Shown here piece by piece: positions 1 through 7,670 of a stretch of 37,737 bases of DNA. The translations under genes and the position numbers were made by a program. The number at the start of each line of letters is the position of its first letter. Within the stretch, counting starts at the first letter, position 1. The notes under the pieces are model-generated. The model was not told the origin of the DNA. It searched no databases and saw only the letters and a list, made by a program, of their open reading frames with translations. This stretch comes from Candidatus Omnitrophota bacterium (GTDB taxonomy: Bacteria; Omnitrophota; Koll11; Duberdicusellales; 4484-171): NCBI GenBank assembly GCA_030692055.1, contig JAUYCY010000144.1, positions 1 through 37,737 of the forward strand, read 5' to 3'.

Positions 1-1275
1 CAGATCTTTTACCGAAAGAGCTGGCGTGCGCACAATAAGCTGGTTTATCTCAAAACTGCTCCAATTTTTAGTTGCCAACCATTGGTTTTCTAAAGCTAGT
101 TTATAAAATTCTGTCCCCGGATAAGGAATCGCTCCATATACCTGAATGAATGTCGGCCTAATTAATTTGATAAGCCTTGCTGTTTCTATAAGTGTTTTTC
201 TATTTTCTCCGGGCAATCCTAAGATTAAATTAGCAGATGTATCTATATTATATTTGTGAGTCAAGTAAATAGTATTTTTTATCTCTGCGATGGTGGTTCG
301 TTTTTTTATGTTATCGAGTATCTCTTGTGAGCCAGATTCTATTCCGTAAGAAATAATGTAACAGCCTGCTTTGGCCATAAGGCTTAGCATCTCTTCATCT
401 ATAGTATCAACGCGGGAATTACAAGACCAAGGGAAGATTAACCGATTGTCCAATATTGCGTTACATAATCCAATAACTAATTCGCGATTTATCGTAAAGG
501 TATCCGCCCAAAATACAATCTCTTCAATCTTATACCTAAACAAAACCTCTTTTATCTCTTCGATAATATTTGCGATACTTCTCGTTCTGGTTTCTTTTCC
601 ATAATAAAGATGTGCGTTGCAAAAAATACAACTGTAAGGGCAGCCTCTTGTTGCCACAATCAAAGTACATGACCTGCGAGATAGGGGTGCAAGGTATTTT
701 TGATTATCTAAGAGTTGGCGTGCAGGAAAAGGCAAACTATCTAAGTTCTCAATAAACGGCCTGCCAGGATTATGAATAATTGTATTTCTTTCATTTCTAA
801 AGGAAATGCCTTTTATATTACATAAATCGGAGCCATCCCTAAGGCAATCTGCCAGTTCCTTTGTGGTCATCTCGGGTTCTGCCCTGATTACTGAGTCAAG
901 CAGGGTATCTTGAAGAGATTCTTGCGGCAGAGCAGTAACGTGAGTGCCGATTGCGCTGATATGACAGTTAGTAATCTTTTTAACCTCGGCAATAAATTTT
1001 TTATCAGAATAAAAAGTAGGTGTAGAAATATTTACAATTATCAGCCGGGGTAAAGATTCTTTAACGATTTTGATGACCTGAGAAATATCGTAATTATTTA
1101 CAATACAATCCAGTATTTTAACCTCGTAACCTGCTTTTAGCAGATTTGCAGCAATATAGGGAAGGCTGATAGGAACCATGGAATATTGAAATGATGCGGC
1201 CCTCTGTTGACATCTACCCTCTTTAACGAATTTAAGCGTTCCTAATACAGGCGGATTTATTATTAATATGTTCAT
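1..1275 (-). CDS. B12-binding-type radical SAM protein (partial, C-terminus beyond window)
   Basis: This gene starts at ATG (1275) and stays open for 425 codons to the left edge, so its C-terminus is missing. The N-terminal ~150 residues form the alpha/beta fold typical of cobalamin-binding domains of BchE-like radical SAM enzymes (opening MNILIINPP), but I see no DxHxxG cobalamin-ligand motif, as is common in this group. The 4Fe-4S/SAM motif CPYSCIFC is at residues 212-219 (C212, C216, C219), followed by a TIM-barrel with a GIESGSQEIL segment. Family members catalyse methylations, cyclisations or rearrangements; the substrate here is unknown, though the glycan locus suggests a sugar or lipid. 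It is a distant paralogue of the protein at 16787-18238. A 128 bp AT-rich gap separates it from the operon upstream, so it may have its own promoter. Confidence 0.85.
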   Translation of the reverse strand, partial: MNILIINPPVLGTLKFVKEGRCQQRAASFQYSMVPISLPYIAANLLKAGYEVKILDCIVNNYDISQVIKIVKESLPRLIIVNISTPTFYSDKKFIAEVKKITNCHISAIGTHVTALPQESLQDTLLDSVIRAEPEMTTKELADCLRDGSDLCNIKGISFRNERNTIIHNPGRPFIENLDSLPFPARQLLDNQKYLAPLSRRSCTLIVATRGCPYSCIFCNAHLYYGKETRTRSIANIIEEIKEVLFRYKIEEIVFWADTFTINRELVIGLCNAILDNRLIFPWSCNSRVDTIDEEMLSLMAKAGCYIISYGIESGSQEILDNIKKRTTIAEIKNTIYLTHKYNIDTSANLILGLPGENRKTLIETARLIKLIRPTFIQVYGAIPYPGTEFYKLALENQWLATKNWSSFEINQLIVRTPALSVKDL

Positions 1276-1324
1276 GTTTGTTTAGTATTTATCCCAAATC
1301 TAAAATATTTTATTATTTTTTTAA

Positions 1325-1400
1325 ATCTTGTATTAGTTCTATTTACGAATTTTTCACACTCTTATCTAATAGTCTTTAATTCATATCTACAATACAAGAT
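1325..1400. repeat. 10-bp perfect inverted repeat in the 1276-1403 gap
   Basis: The arms ATCTTGTATT (1325-1334) and AATACAAGAT (1391-1400) are exact reverse complements separated by 56 bases, in the AT-rich gap between the DUF2723 gene and the leftmost radical SAM gene. On the minus strand neither arm is followed by a clean T-run, so it is not a standard terminator. It could be an operator dyad or chance in AT-rich DNA. I see no convincing promoter in the rest of this gap. Confidence 0.35.
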
Positions 1401-1403
1401 AGG

Positions 1404-2921
1404 CTATTTTATATTTTGAACTTCGTAAATATTGCCCTGTTTCACAATTTTATAAATATTTTTTAAGCTATCTATACCATAATATACTTTATCGTCTGCT
1501 AAATATATAGGCTGTTGATTAATCCGCTCTTTAACTAATGTCAAGAGTTCTGGTATTGGCATTACATCCCTAACTTCGATATCTAATCTTTTACGCTCAA
1601 CTATCTGCAGATATCTCATAACGATATGAGGTGTATAATCAGCAATGATTAGCGAGTCAGGTTTTGCTGTAAAAAAAGCCTGGGAGGCGTAATCATAAGC
1701 TCCGTAATAACCGCTTTTATCCGGTAAAAGAAAAAATTTATCGTTATCGCGATAGGGTATATCCCTTGCGCCAATCAAATCAACATTCATTAACTTAGCA
1801 ATCTTTGGAATATTGTAATAGAGCATTAAAGGCGTTAAGACGATTGATATCAAGATAATCGATATAAACAAAATCCGTTTAGCGAATTCCTGTGAAAATT
1901 TTTTTATTAGATGTTGGGAGCCAAAACCAACCCAAATGCTAAAGATTACATATGAAATAACAAATAAATAATAATGCCGCTGCCTGAAAAAACCGGCGCT
2001 AGTGATTATATTTATAATAAACATCAAAAACAAAAATATAAAAAATTTTCTTTTCTCTCTGAAAAGTTTCTTTGCTCCTATCAAGCCGATTAAAAAAGCA
2101 AAAATAGGGAATTGATACAATAGGTAGAACGGATATTTTATTACCTCTGTGGTAATATCCCGAACAGAGAAGTATTTTACGGCATATTCGTATATAAAAA
2201 AATTGCCCAGCTCTTTAGCTTTTGCATTTACTAACACAGGCCAATAAAAGAGCAAAAACCCAACTAACCCTAGACAGAATGACAGTAAAATAAAATAAAT
2301 ATCTCGAGCCCTAATATTTTGTTTTGTTCCCTGGCCTATAATATAAATAAAGGCTGGTATCAAAATAATTAAAAGAAAATTATTGCTAGTACTTAAAGTA
2401 AAGAAGAGGGAAGTAAGATATAAGTATAGATTATTTTTGTCCTCTTGCCACTTTAAAAACATCAAAATTATCAGAACTAAGAAGAGAGTAGTTAATGTCT
2501 GGTGTGCAGCAACTACAGATAATAGCCAAAAGGTATGAGATACAGAGAGCGCCATTGAACTAACAAAAGCAGAGATTTTAGATTTTGTTAATTTGAGGAC
2601 GATCTGAAATAAGAATAATACTGTCAATGCGCCAAAAAAAGCGGATGAGAGATTAACTCTATAAGCAACGTCACCAAAGGGAATAATTTTTATGAATATA
2701 TTAGATAAAAATACAAAAAGTGGCCGCGAAGCAGGATTCAAAACGGCTTTGGGCCATAGATATGCAATTATTGATAACGATGCACAATCACCCCAAACCA
2801 CGGTTGGTGCCAATGTTTTTATATAAAATAAAAGGCTTATAATAAAAACTAAAGCACCCGAAATAAAATTGTAGTTTATTTGTTTTTTAATGTTACAGGG
2901 ATACATATTTTGTAATTTCAT
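1404..2921 (-). CDS. DUF2723-type (GT-C-like) integral membrane glycosyltransferase
   Basis: This 505-residue polytopic protein has about ten hydrophobic segments in residues 1-355 and a soluble C-terminal part of ~130 residues, as in GT-C transferases that use lipid-phosphate-linked sugars outside the cytoplasmic membrane. The N-terminal stretch (APTVVWGD at residues 38-45, then GDVAYRVNLSSAFFGAL) is characteristic of DUF2723, the protein O-mannosyltransferase-like family. Family sequences I recall usually carry an acidic D-x-x-E motif in this first loop; here D45 is kept but the Glu is absent (DCAS), and the usual HPPG-like segment reads NPAS. Its ATG overlaps the stop of the PIG-L gene by one base (TAATG), which indicates translational coupling. 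It is probably the last gene of the synthesis operon. The acceptor could be the polysaccharide or a protein. Confidence 0.78.
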   Translation of the reverse strand: MKLQNMYPCNIKKQINYNFISGALVFIISLLFYIKTLAPTVVWGDCASLSIIAYLWPKAVLNPASRPLFVFLSNIFIKIIPFGDVAYRVNLSSAFFGALTVLFLFQIVLKLTKSKISAFVSSMALSVSHTFWLLSVVAAHQTLTTLFLVLIILMFLKWQEDKNNLYLYLTSLFFTLSTSNNFLLIILIPAFIYIIGQGTKQNIRARDIYFILLSFCLGLVGFLLFYWPVLVNAKAKELGNFFIYEYAVKYFSVRDITTEVIKYPFYLLYQFPIFAFLIGLIGAKKLFREKRKFFIFLFLMFIINIITSAGFFRQRHYYLFVISYVIFSIWVGFGSQHLIKKFSQEFAKRILFISIILISIVLTPLMLYYNIPKIAKLMNVDLIGARDIPYRDNDKFFLLPDKSGYYGAYDYASQAFFTAKPDSLIIADYTPHIVMRYLQIVERKRLDIEVRDVMPIPELLTLVKERINQQPIYLADDKVYYGIDSLKNIYKIVKQGNIYEVQNIK

Positions 2922-3634
2922 TACAAGACAAATCTATAGCTCATAAATGCCTCGGCTGCTTCAACAGAAATTTCTCTACCCCTTAACCTTGAAAGGTCAG
3001 CGAGATTTTCAACGCTTAGGTAATGTAGCCGGGGCTTGGCCTGCGATTTATGGATTCTTAATGCCTTCAGTTTCAATGAGAAATATTTAGAAATATCCAC
3101 ATAAAAATTAGGGTGGAACTTTTCCCTTTCGACATTCCAGAAATGTGTCGGGCTATCGTAGGCAAGGACAATCTTGGGAAAGGGCCTGACGGTTTCTAGG
3201 TGGGGCCTGCAGGCAGTAAACCCGGCCCGGAACACTGCCTCATGGTCTTGATTGTAAGATATCGAGGGCAGGGCCACGATTGTCGGTTTAATTTTTTCCA
3301 GGGAAATTTTGCTTTCCCTTTCAATCACGGCAATTAATTCCCGACGGGGTATGGTATCCAGCCTTAAATGTTTATAGGTGTCTTTAAATATGATATCGTA
3401 CCCATCTACGCCTAAGAATTTCATGGTTTTAATAAATTCTTTTTCCCTTGTGGAGGCCGTTATTATCTTACCATGCGTATAATACTGTCTTAGATCTCCT
3501 ATACTAAAAAGCATTACGTAGACCTTACCACCCAAATCTTTGACTTTTGCAATCGTGCCCGCACAACCAAAAACATCGTCATCGGCATGGGGAGATACCA
3601 CAAGTAATGTCTGTTTTTTAAAAAAATTATCCAC
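2921..3634 (-). CDS. PIG-L/LmbE-family N-acetylglucosamine-type deacetylase
   Basis: This 237-residue cytoplasmic protein has the zinc-binding HADD motif (H16, D18, D19) after a hydrophobic first strand and a second metal-ligand motif QDH (H131). Both are diagnostic of the PIG-L family, which removes acetyl groups from GlcNAc-containing small molecules or lipid-linked sugars and includes MshB and BshB. The length is normal for the family. Translation probably begins at GTG directly after the stop of the upstream GT4 gene (TAGGTG), because a full AAGGAGG site lies five bases upstream inside that gene. Its position between a GT4 and a DUF2723 transferase suggests it deacetylates an amino sugar of the polysaccharide unit; the substrate is inference. 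Confidence 0.88.
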   Translation of the reverse strand: MDNFFKKQTLLVVSPHADDDVFGCAGTIAKVKDLGGKVYVMLFSIGDLRQYYTHGKIITASTREKEFIKTMKFLGVDGYDIIFKDTYKHLRLDTIPRRELIAVIERESKISLEKIKPTIVALPSISYNQDHEAVFRAGFTACRPHLETVRPFPKIVLAYDSPTHFWNVEREKFHPNFYVDISKYFSLKLKALRIHKSQAKPRLHYLSVENLADLSRLRGREISVEAAEAFMSYRFVL

Positions 3635-4843
3635 CTATCCCTCCTTGGTTAAAAATTTAGCCTCTAATAAATCATTATATAACTTTTCTATTTTTTCTAC
3701 CATCAAATTTATCGCAAAATGACTCTTAACATACAGGCAGGCATTATGGCCCATTGTCCTTGCTTTCTCTTTATTGTTTAATATCGAAATAATGCCCTCG
3801 GCAATAGCGCGGGAATTTCCCGGTGGAACTAAAATCCCGGTTTCCCCGTTAATAATTACTTCCGGCACTCCGCCGACCTTGGTTGCAATTACAGGCAAGC
3901 TCATTGCCATCGCCTCTAAGACAACAATCCCCAAACCTTCATATAATGACGGCAATACAAATACGTCAGTAATTGAAAGTAAATCCGGGATGTCTTTTCT
4001 TAGGCCCAAGAAACGAACTGAATCGCTGATCCCTAAACGCACGGCGTAATCCTCTAACTCTTTGCGAGAAGCCCCTTCACCGATAATAAGAAATTTAACT
4101 TGGGCATTTTCTTTCAAAACACTTGCCGCAGCCTCTATTAAGTATATATGTCCTTTCTCGGAATCTAAGCGACCGATAGTGCTAACAATAAAATCACTAT
4201 CTTTAAAACCAAAATCCTGCTTATGAATATGAGTACCCCGGCTGGTGAATCCTTCACAATCTATCCCTTCATAGATGGCAAGGAATTTATTACCTTTATC
4301 TATTTTTAATTCTTCGTATTTCGATTTTTCATCTTCGCTTAAGGTGATAATCTTATCGGTAAATTTCGCCAACAGCCTCTCAATAAAGAGAAAGACAACA
4401 CGGGCTAAAGGCTTATCAGAAACGCCGGGTATCTTTCCTTGCGGTTCAAATATATTGCCGTGGGGACTGTGGATGATTACCGGCGTTCCGGCAAAAAAAG
4501 CTGCTAAGCGGCCCAGCGCACCGGCTTTAGAGGTATGAGTATGGACAATGTCAAAACCACCATTTTTTATTAACCGGAATATGTTACATAAAGCAAACAA
4601 GTCGTTTAGCGGGCTGATGTTGCGGATTAGCTGAGGGACAATTACTAATTTAACATTAGCCTCTGCCAATTGAGCGACGCAATCCTTTTCCGAATCGGGA
4701 ACTTGACCAGAGATAACCGTAAGTTGATATTTATCTTTATCCAGCCCTCCGGCTAAAGATAAAATAATTTTCTGCGCTCCGCCGCAGATTAATTTGGTAA
4801 TAACATAGGCTATTTTAATCTTTTGGTTCTGCATATAATTCAT
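3635..4843 (-). CDS. GT4-family glycosyltransferase
   Basis: This 402-residue GT-B retaining transferase has an N-terminal acceptor domain with GGAQ at residues 21-24 and HTHTSKAG at 101-108. The C-terminal nucleotide-sugar domain has STIGRLDSEKG near 221-231 and the E-x7-E catalytic/binding motif (E302 and E310). The length is standard for exopolysaccharide GT4 enzymes. The protein should act at the cytoplasmic face, adding one sugar to the lipid-linked repeat unit; donor and acceptor cannot be read from the sequence. Its ATG overlaps the PHP gene stop by four bases (ATGA). A second in-frame Met four codons in is also possible. Its link to a PIG-L gene recalls the BshA-BshB pair, but the sequence looks like a general EPS GT4, not BshA. 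Confidence 0.9.
   Translation of the reverse strand: MNYMQNQKIKIAYVITKLICGGAQKIILSLAGGLDKDKYQLTVISGQVPDSEKDCVAQLAEANVKLVIVPQLIRNISPLNDLFALCNIFRLIKNGGFDIVHTHTSKAGALGRLAAFFAGTPVIIHSPHGNIFEPQGKIPGVSDKPLARVVFLFIERLLAKFTDKIITLSEDEKSKYEELKIDKGNKFLAIYEGIDCEGFTSRGTHIHKQDFGFKDSDFIVSTIGRLDSEKGHIYLIEAAASVLKENAQVKFLIIGEGASRKELEDYAVRLGISDSVRFLGLRKDIPDLLSITDVFVLPSLYEGLGIVVLEAMAMSLPVIATKVGGVPEVIINGETGILVPPGNSRAIAEGIISILNNKEKARTMGHNACLYVKSHFAINLMVEKIEKLYNDLLEAKFLTKEG
3640..3646 (-). promoter_or_regulatory. Shine-Dalgarno site that fixes a GTG start
   Basis: AAGGAGG on the minus strand is a complete anti-16S match, five bases before the GTG at 3634. It sits inside the last codons of the GT4 gene. It supports GTG as the true start of the PIG-L deacetylase and suggests that the deacetylase is well translated even without coupling. 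Confidence 0.75.
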
Positions 4844-5469
4844 TCATACATACGGCAAAATCTGATTGCCTGACTTAAAATATCAACATAGCCGGGGCTA
4901 ATCTCTCCTGTAATTTTGGTTTTGCCGCCGAGTATTGCCTGCTTGATTGATTCCATATCACTTCCACACTCGAGTATTGTCTTTGCCTTACCTATTTCAA
5001 AAGCAAAATGGGCGTCACTTCCGGCGACAGCAGGGAGGTTGTATTGCGCAGCAATATTTCTTGCCTCAACATTATGTTCCGGATTCCGCGAATTAAATCC
5101 TTCAATAGCATCAAGCTGACCAAAGATATTTAGATTAATGATTTTCTTGCGCTTATTGGGATGGGCCAGTATTGCTATGCCGCCTTGGTTATGGATTTCG
5201 TTCACAACTTCTGCAAATTTTCTAGAATTTATATCTTTAGACAAAAAAAGCCCGACGACATCTCCTTCCTCGGTATTAATCTCTGCCCCAATAATAACTA
5301 TAACATTGCCCCCGGCATATGCTTTCGCCTCTAAGGCGCCTTGAATTGTATTATGATCAACTATGGCAACACCATCCAGTCCTTGCTTTTTGGCGACCTC
5401 AATGATTTGCGCTGGTTTTAATAGTGAATCAAAAGAATATCTCGAGTGGATATGTAAATCCAAAATCAT
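4840..5469 (-). CDS. PHP-domain phosphoesterase
   Basis: This 209-residue single-domain protein carries the four PHP metal-binding motifs in order: HIH (H6, H8), DH (D38, H39), E63 in the GAE segment, H103 in LAHP, and SDAH (D152, H154). PHP enzymes hydrolyse phosphate esters with a trinuclear metal centre. It resembles the general PHP phosphoesterase group (COG0613-like) more than CpsB/YwqE tyrosine phosphatases, whose N-terminus differs. Still, a tyrosine kinase of the CpsD type is encoded in the same locus, so phosphotyrosine dephosphorylation is one possible role; cleavage of a sugar phosphate is the other. It lies between an ATP-grasp gene (24 bp gap) and a GT4 gene (ATGA overlap). Confidence 0.87.
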   Translation of the reverse strand: MILDLHIHSRYSFDSLLKPAQIIEVAKKQGLDGVAIVDHNTIQGALEAKAYAGGNVIVIIGAEINTEEGDVVGLFLSKDINSRKFAEVVNEIHNQGGIAILAHPNKRKKIINLNIFGQLDAIEGFNSRNPEHNVEARNIAAQYNLPAVAGSDAHFAFEIGKAKTILECGSDMESIKQAILGGKTKITGEISPGYVDILSQAIRFCRMYE

Positions 5470-5493
5470 AATCTGCTCGTCTCGCGCCTTTAT

Positions 5494-6648
5494 TTATGTT
5501 GAAAAATGTGTAAATAAATAAACCAGTGCCGGCCAAGGATCATTATAACAAATAATACCATCTTTAATTTTGAAATTTAATAAATCTTTTAAAAAAGAAC
5601 CAAAGAACGCTGTTTTTCTCGTTGTATTTAAAAAATAATCTCGAGAAGCTAAGAAATCCAAGAATAAGAAACGCATCTTTACTCCCAATTTGTAATTTAG
5701 AATTGGAGAGAGGTGTTCTCCTTGCCATGATCTTAATAAAAGAGAGGGAAAATCTACTCCGGCATTAATCGCTAAAGGTAAAGACCCCCAGAAACGGGGA
5801 TTTATCTCCATCAGTTTAAACTTTCCATCGCGCTCATCCTGTTTAAACTCGACCATCGCAATTGATTTCCAATTCAATGCCTTTAGTAACTTAAGGCCAT
5901 ATTCGGCAATCTTCGGCTCCCAGACACTTTCGCAAAAGGTGCTCGGTCCGCCGTTAATCGGATATTCTCTTAATCTTTTATGACAAAATTGAGCCAGGGC
6001 ATTCGATTCTTTATCGAATAGGGCAGAGAAGCCATAACCGTTTCCCTTTATATATTCCTGAATAAGCGGATATTCTTTAATCGTGTGCATCCTCAAATAC
6101 TGCGTCTTGAGGCTATTTTGATTATCGACTATCACATAGCGCAACTTTGGTTCCAAATATAAACCATAATCATCCTGAAATTTTATCACGGCCGGGAAAG
6201 ATATCTGTCTTGCGATATCGGATAATTGCGAAATATCGGATAAGTGAAAAGCAGCCGGCACGGGTATCCCCAAACTGGCAGCCAGATTTATTAATCTATA
6301 TTTATCGTTGGCCTCTGTAATTTGTTCCCACGATCCATAAGGGACTTTAATACCGGCGTTCTCAAAGACAGACCTATTTTTAACGATGAGTAAAATCATA
6401 TTAATTGAAACGGGCAGGATGGCATCGTGTCCCTGGGCATATCTTAAGAGCGCCTCAATAGCTAACGATTCATTTTTTATGGAAGGTACGATAAAGGTGC
6501 GCTTCACATATTTTGAGAAAAAACAGATAGGCCTGTGTTTGCTGAAACAATCTTGCTCAACAGAGGTTATTTCAACTTTTTCTCGACCCAAGGCCCTCAC
6601 TACTGCCAGGGCAATGCGATTATTTCCGTCGGTAATTAATACTTTCAT
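5494..6648 (-). CDS. ATP-grasp ligase
   Basis: This 384-residue protein has the ATP-grasp layout. There is an N-terminal Rossmann-like preATP-grasp domain (MKVLITDGNN onward, about residues 1-100), a lid with K156 in the VIKF strand, a QEYI segment (E198) contacting adenine or ribose, and metal ligands E268 (MVEF) and E281/N283 in the EINPRFWGS motif. These enzymes join a carboxylate to an amine through an acyl-phosphate. Members in polysaccharide loci are often annotated carbamoyl-phosphate-synthase-like, but no such role is implied. With a PIG-L deacetylase two genes away, a reasonable inference is ligation of an amino or carboxylic acid to a freed sugar amine. Its ATG overlaps the radical SAM gene stop by four bases (ATGA). 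Confidence 0.87.
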   Translation of the reverse strand: MKVLITDGNNRIALAVVRALGREKVEITSVEQDCFSKHRPICFFSKYVKRTFIVPSIKNESLAIEALLRYAQGHDAILPVSINMILLIVKNRSVFENAGIKVPYGSWEQITEANDKYRLINLAASLGIPVPAAFHLSDISQLSDIARQISFPAVIKFQDDYGLYLEPKLRYVIVDNQNSLKTQYLRMHTIKEYPLIQEYIKGNGYGFSALFDKESNALAQFCHKRLREYPINGGPSTFCESVWEPKIAEYGLKLLKALNWKSIAMVEFKQDERDGKFKLMEINPRFWGSLPLAINAGVDFPSLLLRSWQGEHLSPILNYKLGVKMRFLFLDFLASRDYFLNTTRKTAFFGSFLKDLLNFKIKDGIICYNDPWPALVYLFTHFST

Positions 6649-7658
6649 CTTTTATACTGCCAGAAAAACCAGAAATCCGGCGTTTCCTGCCAATAATTAC
6701 AATATGCGCAAATGGGAATCTTTGAATATTGCTTAGTTAAGTGGTACGTCCGGTACTGTTTAATTTTTTCTCCCTGCCATATCTGGGCAAGGCTTCTCTC
6801 TTTAACATTCCCCAGCACTTCCTCCTCATTCCAATCAATACAACATATGGAAACCATCCCGTCCCAATTTATGGAAGGGGAGAGCCATAATGTATGACAA
6901 GGATACCTTCTTACGGGTTTCTGTTTATCTAAGGACAAATCGGTTTTAATCCCGCCCCAGTTAAGAAAAGACGGTACAGAAAATCGAACATCATAAATCT
7001 TCCATTTTTTAATAAATGATTCTATTTCTTTAAGCGTCTCCTGCATCCTGATAATCTGCAGCGTGATTACCGGTTTCTTTAGATTTTTTTCTTTTTTTAC
7101 CGTTATCGCGCCGATTATATTATCTTCAAGTTGTTTGAGGCTACCTCCTCTTATTTTTAGATAAGTCTCTTCATTTACTGCCCCGATACTTATATGGAGT
7201 TGATCTAAACCCGCCTCCATAAGAACGATAACCATTTCCCGGGTAAGAAACAAACCGTTAGTAGAAATATAAACCGTATTTTTCGGATTTGATTTTTTGA
7301 TATAAGATACCATATCCGCGATCTTAGGGTGCAACAGCGGCTCGCCGTCTTTATGGAGTATAAAGTGTCTCGGCCCGTAGGGCTTGCTTTCGTCGATAAT
7401 CTTTTTAAAAAGTTCAAAATCAATAAATCCTTCTTTTCTTTTGCTTTGATTGCGCGGGCACATAGAGCATTTTAGGTTACAGGCATTGGTTGGTTCTATA
7501 TTAAAGGTCAAAGGATATTTGTAATCAATCAGCCGCTGCACGGCGATAGTATAGAGAGGCCTAAAAAGTGTATTTTTTTTAACGAATATTTTTAATTTCT
7601 GGCCTAATGCCCCGGAACGTAAAAATACAAATAAACTGCTTAAAATATCTCTAATCAA
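6645..7658 (-). CDS. Radical SAM/SPASM-domain protein
   Basis: This 337-residue enzyme has the canonical CNLKCSMC cluster motif (C60, C64, C67), a GEP motif at 105-107, and a C-terminal SPASM/twitch region with C254, C272, C273, C317 and C320 that should hold at least one auxiliary Fe-S cluster. The VLGNVKERSLAQIW segment at 281-294 is typical of SPASM proteins. Such enzymes modify peptides or sugars; no precursor peptide gene lies nearby, so a sugar or lipid-linked glycan is favoured. The only plausible start is TTG at 7658, with AAAGGG six bases upstream; the next in-frame Met is inside the cluster motif. It is related in design to the protein at 32109-33353. Confidence 0.87.
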   Translation of the reverse strand: MIRDILSSLFVFLRSGALGQKLKIFVKKNTLFRPLYTIAVQRLIDYKYPLTFNIEPTNACNLKCSMCPRNQSKRKEGFIDFELFKKIIDESKPYGPRHFILHKDGEPLLHPKIADMVSYIKKSNPKNTVYISTNGLFLTREMVIVLMEAGLDQLHISIGAVNEETYLKIRGGSLKQLEDNIIGAITVKKEKNLKKPVITLQIIRMQETLKEIESFIKKWKIYDVRFSVPSFLNWGGIKTDLSLDKQKPVRRYPCHTLWLSPSINWDGMVSICCIDWNEEEVLGNVKERSLAQIWQGEKIKQYRTYHLTKQYSKIPICAYCNYWQETPDFWFFWQYKR

Positions 7659-7664
7659 GATACG

Positions 7665-7670
7665 CCCTTT
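7665..7670 (-). promoter_or_regulatory. Shine-Dalgarno site supporting a TTG start
   Basis: AAAGGG on the minus strand lies six bases before the TTG at 7658 and overlaps the stop codon of the upstream 977-residue fusion gene. There is no alternative in-frame start before the Fe-S motif, so this site decides the start of the radical SAM/SPASM gene. Confidence 0.6.

Noticed and set aside
3635..4843. BshA-BshB bacillithiol pathway from the GT4 plus PIG-L pair
   Set aside because: The GT4 N-terminus and GGAQ region look like general EPS transferases, there is no BshC-like gene, and the surroundings are entirely polysaccharide genes.
6645..7658. Peptide-maturation (RiPP) system based on the SPASM radical SAM proteins
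   Set aside because: No short precursor gene, transporter or protease is adjacent; both SPASM genes are flanked by glycosyltransferases and an ATP-grasp gene with glycan-locus context.
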